From Tetradesmus obliquus (Eukaryota; Chlorophyta; Chlorophyceae; Sphaeropleales; Scenedesmaceae): DNA of 64,000 nucleotides. Below are positions 58,340-64,000 of this stretch, in pieces. Positions within the stretch are counted from its first letter, which is position 1. Every line of letters starts with the position of its first letter. Both the position numbers and the translations under genes were made by a program. The notes under the pieces are model-generated. The model ran no database searches. It was not told the origin of the DNA and saw nothing but the letters and a program-made list of their open reading frames with translations. Location of the stretch: the NCBI GenBank assembly GCA_030272155.1, contig CP126205.1:1-64000 (forward strand), written 5' to 3'.

Positions 58340-60599
58340 ATGGCACTCCAGAGCAAGGCCAGCTGCACCGTGCGTGCGCCATTCACCGCAGCACGCAATG
58401 TTCGTTCGGTGCGTGTCGTGTGCTCGGCACAGAAGCCGGAGAAGCAGCCTGAGTTCACCAAGAGGTGAGGACAGGTGTGAGTGGTGGGAAGCAGCTAGAG
58501 TTCCTGGATTCCCCAGCAGCAATGCATGTTTTTTTACGGAATCTAGCATTTATGAATTGATACGTTGTCAGACAGCCAAACTTGCATTCATTACACCGAG
58601 TAGGTGCTGACAGAAAGCCCAGAACAGGCTTGCTGTAGTGCTGGGTAGTAGTGGTTGCTGTACACTACAGGCACATTGCCAGGACTTGCTGCTGTTGTAT
58701 CCAACAGCACGGCACAAGCATACTACTTGAACAACAGTATGATCATCAGCAGCGGCGGCAACTGCAGCAGCAGCAGCAGCGACAGCGGACTGTCATGCAA
58801 CTCCACCACAGCCAGGGCGTGCTGGCATTCACCAGACCACCATAAAGTAACAAGCTTAGCGGTGTCTGAGGTGTGCATCTGTCTAAGTTAGCCTCACCTC
58901 TGCAAAGACACACATGTGCGCCTACTCTCACGACGCAACTCAGATGTAACCCCCGCTCACGCCACCGCACATGTGCTGCCACCTGCTGCCACTATCTGCC
59001 CTGCAGGGAGCTGATGCTCAACAGCGTCAACGTCCCAGTGCTGGCCAGCATGTTCAACGCCAACAACAACCTGCCCAACACTGCTGCTGCTACTGCTGCT
59101 GCTGCTGTCACCGCCTGCCCTGCAGGGAGCTGATGCTGAACAGCGTCAACGTGGGCGTGCTGGCCAGCCTGTTCAACTGGGGCGCAGTGGCGCGGCCCAA
59201 CACGCTGGGCGTGCAGAGCTACGGGCCCAGCATCAAGACGCTGGGGCTGTGCCCACCCACACCCAACTGCATCTCCACAGCAGGTGCGCTGCTGCTGCTG
59301 GTGCTGGGAGTGCTGGAGGCAGCAATGACGCGTGGGTGGTGCAGCTGTCAGCAGCAGCGCAAGTCACAGCAGCGCAGCTGTGGGCAGATCGGCCAGCAGG
59401 CACAGCTTTAACGTAGCAGTGTTTGATTGTGTGTGTATCTGAAGGGCTGGTGGTGTGTGCCCCCAGCTGTGCAGCTCTGTAAAGATGGACAGTCTGTGTC
59501 TGTTGCAGTGGCGCTGCCAGCGGTGATATGCCTTCATCAGCTGCCTGCTGATGCACAGCCGCAGCTCTGGCAGACCCACGCACTTTACTAACCTTTCATA
59601 CACACTCCACGCCCGTCATGCCCTGCCAGAGGAGATGAACGACGGCGACCACTACGTCCCTGCCTGGACCTACAACCCCGAGGACGGCCGCGGCCGCAAG
59701 GGCCCCATCAGCCGCGAGCAGGCCATGGCGGAGCTGGCCGAGGTGGTGGGCAGCATCAAGCCGGACAAGTTTGAGCCCAAGATCGTGAAGCAGACAGCTG
59801 ACTACCTGTACGTGGAGTTCCAGAGCCCCACCTTTGGCTTCATTGATGATGTGGAGGTGAGGTTGCGGTGTTGGCGCGGCGGCAGCAGCAGCAGCAGCAG
59901 CATGTGCAGTGTAGGAACAGCTCGACATGTCCACCTTCGGCCTCGTGTCTGATGTGAAGGTGAGGCTGCAGCGCTTGAGCAGCGGCAGCAGCAGCTTGCG
60001 CTGTGCAGCCGTAGCTGGCAAGCTGATACATTGCGCCAGCAGCACAGGCAGGGCTGCCAGCAGGCGTGCGTGCCAGCTGCCTCCCTCTGGTTGAACATCT
60101 CAAGCTAGCATTGTCTACAGCGGCTGCTGCTGACGGTCACTGCTGTGGCCCTGTGTCTGCTGCTGCAGTTCTACTTCCCTCCCGGCAACAGGTCTGTGGT
60201 GGAGTACCGCAGCGCCAGCCGCATCGGAGAGAGCGACGGCAACATCAACAGGTGCGGGCAGGCAGGCTCGAGGATGTGGTGGATATAACTGTGATATTCC
60301 GCATTCAGCGCAAGCTCCTCGGCTGCCAGCAGGAGGAAGCAGCAAACACTGCCTCGACTGGGTGATACGCCTGCAGCCAGCATGCTAAGCGCAGAAAAGC
60401 GCTTAGCAGTGCTTGTCTGCTTTCGCGTTGAGGTGTGCATGCTGTGGCATACAGTGCTGTGGAGAGTTTTGCATCCTGGCAGCTATTACTCAGCTCATCC
60501 TGTCGCGCTGCTGCTGCTGCTGCTGCTGGCTGCAGGAAGCGCATCAAGGCCATCCGCCAGGCACTGGAGAAGAAGGGCTGGGCCACCACCGGATACTGA
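58340..60599 (+). CDS. Plastid-targeted DUF1499 protein
   Basis: Five phase-consistent exons (58340-58464, 59126-59283, 59630-59856, 60169-60251, 60536-60599) give 218 residues. The N-terminal 40 residues (MALQSKASCTVRAPFTAARN, then VRSVRVVCSAQ) are a typical chloroplast transit peptide with a VxC-like cleavage site. The rest matches DUF1499: LGVQSYGPSIKTLGLCPPTP, NCIST, then HYVPAWTYNPE, KQTADYLYVEFQSPTFGFID, VEYRSASRIGESDGNINRKR and a C-terminal RIKAIRQALEKKGW helix. In plants and algae such proteins are found in the chloroplast, some in the thylakoid; the biochemical role is unknown. It is the only gene here almost free of low-complexity runs. Start chosen as the first Met giving the transit peptide. 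A TGTAA signal lies at 60954. Two of its exon edges are echoed in introns. Confidence 0.9.
58995..59165 (+). repeat. Echo of an exon start in the DUF1499 gene
   Basis: CCCTGCAG|GGAGCTGATGCT occurs at 59007 and, 119 bp later, at the true exon start 59126. About 55 bp match; the first copy reads ELMLNSVNVPVLASMFN and the second ELMLNSVNVGVLASLFN. The first copy has an acceptor but no good donor soon after, and 119 is not a multiple of three, so it cannot simply be included. Confidence 0.9.
59820..59965 (+). repeat. Echo of an exon end in the DUF1499 gene
   Basis: The exon 3 end, coding PTFGFIDDVE then GTGAGG (true end 59856), is repeated 103 bp on as STFGLVSDVK then GTGAGG (equivalent end 59959). 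The echo keeps a full donor. Confidence 0.88.
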
Positions 60600-61976
60600 G
60601 GCGGCAGCTGGTGCAGCAGCAGCAGATGCTGAGACAGCGCTGAGGCTGCGGCGGATGCCACAGTAGCAGCTGCTGCGAGCTTGCTGTGCACTGCATTCGC
60701 CACAGCAGCATCTTCTGTGTCAGTGGCGGCTGAGGCTCCTCAGGATGTGCTGGGGCAGCAGACACAGTGTGTAAGCAGTGGGAACAGATCTGACGGTTGT
60801 TGACTAGCATGCTGCGCGCGGTTGTGTATGGATGGCTTTGTGATGCTGATCCTTCAGAGTGCTATGCAGTATTGTCTGTCACTGGGCATCACTTCCCTGG
60901 GCATGTCTTGTGTATGCTGCACTCCCGTTGAACGTGGCCAGTGGGGGCCGCCTTGTAACAGGAAGAAACTAATTCGGTGCTTGGGATAGCAAAGAACCGA
61001 GGTGAATGTACATTGTGCTGCTTGCAATTGGTGACAGGATGCTCGGAGACTTACTTCCACAGTATGCTAATTCCATGTACAGTAAACGTTACCTACGGCA
61101 GAGCTGCAACCCTATCTTATGTATAGACCCCATGAGCCCTGCCTGGCTCCTAAAAGGGTGGGTCTGTGGCCCTGCTCTGGCAACTGCAACTGGTATAGAG
61201 GGAGAACAGGAAGTTACGAGTGCGCCATGGCTGCATCTGACTTCAGATTGACCGCAACAGGGTGATCACCCACAGGACCCACATATAACTTGCTTACATA
61301 TATATGTATGTATGCTGAGACTAAAAAGTACGGTAACACTTGCAGGTCAGCTTCCTCTGTACTTGGTGTGTGCGCAATGCGGTGTGCGGCTGGAGACAGG
61401 ACTGCACTGCTCGCCGCACTCTGCCTGCTGGCTACCCCGCACACAGTCAGCAGCTGCACCGCCTCAGTCACTGCTCAGGCACGCCAGCACATGTACGTGT
61501 GCGATTGACATGACCACACCATCATCAACTGGTCAACATGTCGGCACGGTTACACAATGCCCACCTGCACCCCGGTTGCGGCAACAAGGGCCAGCCTGCT
61601 GAAAGCTGCGTTGCACTCACATACGATCAATGCCATCTAGATGGGGCCAAGGTCTTGGCTCCAAAACAAGCACCCATGGGTGTCACCCTTGGTCCCGGAA
61701 CAAGCACAAGCCGAGCACTGGGCATGCATGTCACATGCATGGCAGTGCCATCATGCGCGCTTGCTGCATGCATGCATGTGTGCATACCCGCAGCAGATGC
61801 CTACTGGTCTCTCGCTGCCACAGCCTGCCTCGTCAGCAGTGTGCGCCCACTTATGCATCAAATCCATGGCAATGCGCATCTACACACCAGTAGCAAGGCC
61901 CAGGGCAAGCACTATCAAACAGGTATATTCTACCATGACATGCAAGAATCCTCTACAGCATTGTCACCAGTTGTGT
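60600..61976. other. Intergenic, no gene recognised
   Basis: Contains the probable 3' UTR of the DUF1499 gene (TGTAA at 60954) and spacer. From about 61290 to 61960 both strands have open frames without recognisable motifs, repeats or splice-bounded exons. Confidence 0.45.
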
Positions 61977-63061
61977 CTACAACTCGCTACTGGTTGCTGC
62001 TGCTGGGGCTGCTGCTGTCTCAGCTGCTGCTGCCGCCGCTGCTGCTGCTGCCGGTTGTGCCTTGCTCCTGCACAGCGCCTTGTGCCACTTCCAGTGCTCC
62101 ACCTGGCAGGCCTTGCAGCAGTACCTGGCAGTGGTGGCGCCAGCAGCAGCAGCGGCAGCGGAGGCGGCAACATCAGCATGAAGTCCAGGCTTGCTACTAG
62201 CACCTTAGTAAGGTGATCACACACACAGTGTTTGAAAAACTGACATGCACACCACTCTACCCTGGCACAGTCACAGCAGACTGTTGTCCAGCAGGCGACT
62301 GGCCATGCACAGCTTTTGTAGCTGATGTAGAAAAAAACCCCACCAGCACCCAGGGCCTTCCCGTCAACCACAAAATGCTGAGAACTCGTCGTTGCAGCTA
62401 GGAAAGAAACCTACCCGCGACATTTGTAACCCTTCTCACCTTGCCTCCCTGCACCTGCCGCATACGCAGCTCTTGCCTCCCACCAGCAGCAGCTCGCTGC
62501 GCTGCGCCAGGCCCACACAGCCAGGGTTGTTGCAGGCGCTGCTGAGGGGGATGCGGCCCGCCACCGCCTGCGCAAAGGCGCATAGCTGCTGCGGCAGGCC
62601 TGCCTCCTGCATGTCTGCCAGCAGCTGCTGCCCTGTGCGGCCTTCTGTCGCTGCTGCTGCGCCATCACCAAGGGTGTCCAGCGCTGCTGCTGCCACTGCT
62701 TGCTGCTCCCTCAGCTGCTGCAGGCAGTTTGCTGGCACAGAGATGCCACAGCTGATACCCAAGCAGTGCATCACAGTGCGCATGCAACCCTTGCACCAGC
62801 GCAGGATCTCTGAGCAGACGGTGAAAAGGCTCCGCTCAACGCCATCTGCCTCCAAAACACCGCTGGGTGCTTGCTGAGGCGCACAGGCAGCAGTCTCCGT
62901 TGCACTTGCACACACAAACAGGCAGCGGCTCAGCAGCGCCACCCATCGCGCTGCGGCCGCACACTCTGCTGCTGCTGGCTCAGACAGGGGTGCTGTAAAA
63001 TCCGGCTGCTGGCTGCCTGCAACTGGGTGGGCAGAGCTTGATGCGCCGATTATGGCGAGTG

Positions 63062-63098
<37 letters not shown>

Positions 63099-63634
63099 GC
63101 TGCTGCTGCTGCTGCTGTTGCTGCCCGCTTGCCAATGCTGCCGCTTGATTGCATTGATCACGTCAATGGATGTGTTCAGGACAGACGCTGCTACACCACG
63201 TGGGATGGCCAGTGCGGCATCCATTGGTAACTCCGATGCACCGAAAGTGCGTGGTGCATTCTTCAGGCAGGTCACTTGCAGCGAGAATAGCTGATCCAGC
63301 AGCTGCTGCTCACCATGCTGCAAGGCGCTGCTGACTAGCTGCTGCAGCAACAGTGAACCTTCAGAGGTCATGGCGGATAGCGAGTAGCTTGCCATGGTGC
63401 GCTGGTGCCGTCTATGTTGCTCGTTGCCATACCTCAGCGCTGCCTCGAAGGCGGACAGCAGCACTCCTGCATTGCTGCTGCTGCCGCCGCCGTTGCTGCC
63501 GCTGCCGCTGCTGCTGGCACTGCTGGCGCTGCTGCTGCTGTTGCTGCTGCTGGCGCTGCTGCCGCCGCTGCTGCTGCTGCTACTGCCACTGTCGCCGCAG
63601 ATGATCGCCCAAAGGGCAGCAGGGTAATCGTCAC
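61977..63634 (-). CDS. MYND zinc-finger protein, 3' part only
   Basis: Two exons are visible, 62440-63634 and 61977-62124. The acceptor at 63634 (CCCTGTAG|GT) opens in mid-codon, so the gene continues to the right beyond the window. The large exon encodes Ser/Gly tracts and helical segments without a known domain. Its end and the last exon together form a MYND finger: CVCGRCREAR joined across the intron to YCCKACQVEHWKWHKALC, giving the C-x2-C...C-x3-C...H-x3-C ligand pattern. MYND fingers bind proline-rich peptides and occur in many chlorophyte proteins of unknown role, often after an NNPGC...LLLVGGKSCVCGRC lead-in like this one. The protein ends in an Ala-rich tail. The apparent Met at 63665 lies in what I read as intron. 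Confidence 0.85.
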
Positions 63635-64000
63635 CTACAGGGAAGGAAGATTGGATGCGGGTCATTTAGTGGCAGCAGTTATGCAGAGTCAGTGGCTGCT
63701 TGCTCACTGTCCAAAGACCGCCACCTCTTCAGCAGCTAGAAGCGGACCTTGTTGCAACCATACATGTTCCAAACATTTCACATGTTAGTAGTACTAGTAG
63801 TGCAGCAAGTCAAACGAAAACATGTCTCCAACTTCTGCACATGTCAGGGAGGCAATGGATGCATGCGGCACGGGTCTGTGTTGACTGAGCGCAGCAACTC
63901 TGGCCGTTCAGCCTGGCCGGCTGTCTCAGCCTGTCTTGATGAGGCACATGCGTCATACGCTCTGCACTGGAAGAGCAGCACCAACACGACGCCACAACAC
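63635..64000 (-). other. Intron and upstream part of the MYND gene, cut by the window edge
   Basis: Should be intron sequence, and possibly a further exon, of the minus-strand MYND gene. No exon could be recognised in this 366-bp piece. Confidence 0.4.

Noticed and set aside
61538-62200. A 220-codon + strand frame
   Set aside because: Its second half is antisense to the last exon and intron of the MYND gene; its first half has no protein signature.

Overview
The window is the end of a chromosome from a green alga. It opens with an Arabidopsis-type telomere (CCCTAAA repeats on the + strand). Its genes are split by many short introns with GTGAGT/GTGCGT-like donors and CTGCAG-like acceptors. 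CAG/CTG runs fill introns and code for Gln, Ala, Ser and Leu tracts. One gene carries a MYND finger of a kind I associate with chlorophyte algae. I infer a core chlorophyte (Sphaeropleales/Chlamydomonadales-like); the species is not decidable from the sequence.

Layout. 1-497 telomere. 607-840 a stranded adenylate kinase exon. About 960-4190 a fossil Ty3/gypsy chromovirus with a 3' LTR. 4201-8095 a young DIRS-order retroelement with split direct repeats. 8216-10972 a DNA-transposon-like segment with 55-bp inverted ends. From 11 kb on, host genes: a secreted protein of unknown family with foreign-looking codon use (11258-13374, +); a subtilisin-fold protein that has lost its catalytic residues (15283-16860, -); a carbohydrate-binding sucrose-phosphatase-like HAD protein (17356-24628, +, 16 exons); a cytochrome P450 (27574-31337, -); a putative organelle helical-repeat protein (31580-33124, +) with a possible RAP-domain remnant behind it; a 16-exon TPR protein (36136-42793, -); a second carbohydrate-binding sucrose-phosphatase-like gene (44499-50381, -); a DUF676-type lipase/esterase (50924-55267, +); an inositol polyphosphate kinase (55769-58089, +); a plastid DUF1499 protein (58340-60599, +); and a MYND-finger gene that runs off the right edge (61977-63634, -).

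Two themes stand out. First, the two HAD/carbohydrate-binding genes are paralogues of nearly equal length, on opposite strands about 20 kb apart, each with intact HAD motifs; they suggest a phosphatase docked on starch or another glucan. Second, at least six of the genes have extra, decayed tandem copies of their own exon edges sitting in the next intron or 3' flank, each including the splice site, usually 75-140 bp from the true edge. In the TPR gene one exon end has been copied about ten times as a 14-bp unit that each time rebuilds a donor. This recurrent exon-edge echo is the most unusual pattern in the window.

Exon coordinates were worked out by hand from reading frame, splice consensus and phase. 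For seven multi-exon genes every junction was phase-checked, so the models are internally consistent, but no transcript evidence was available.
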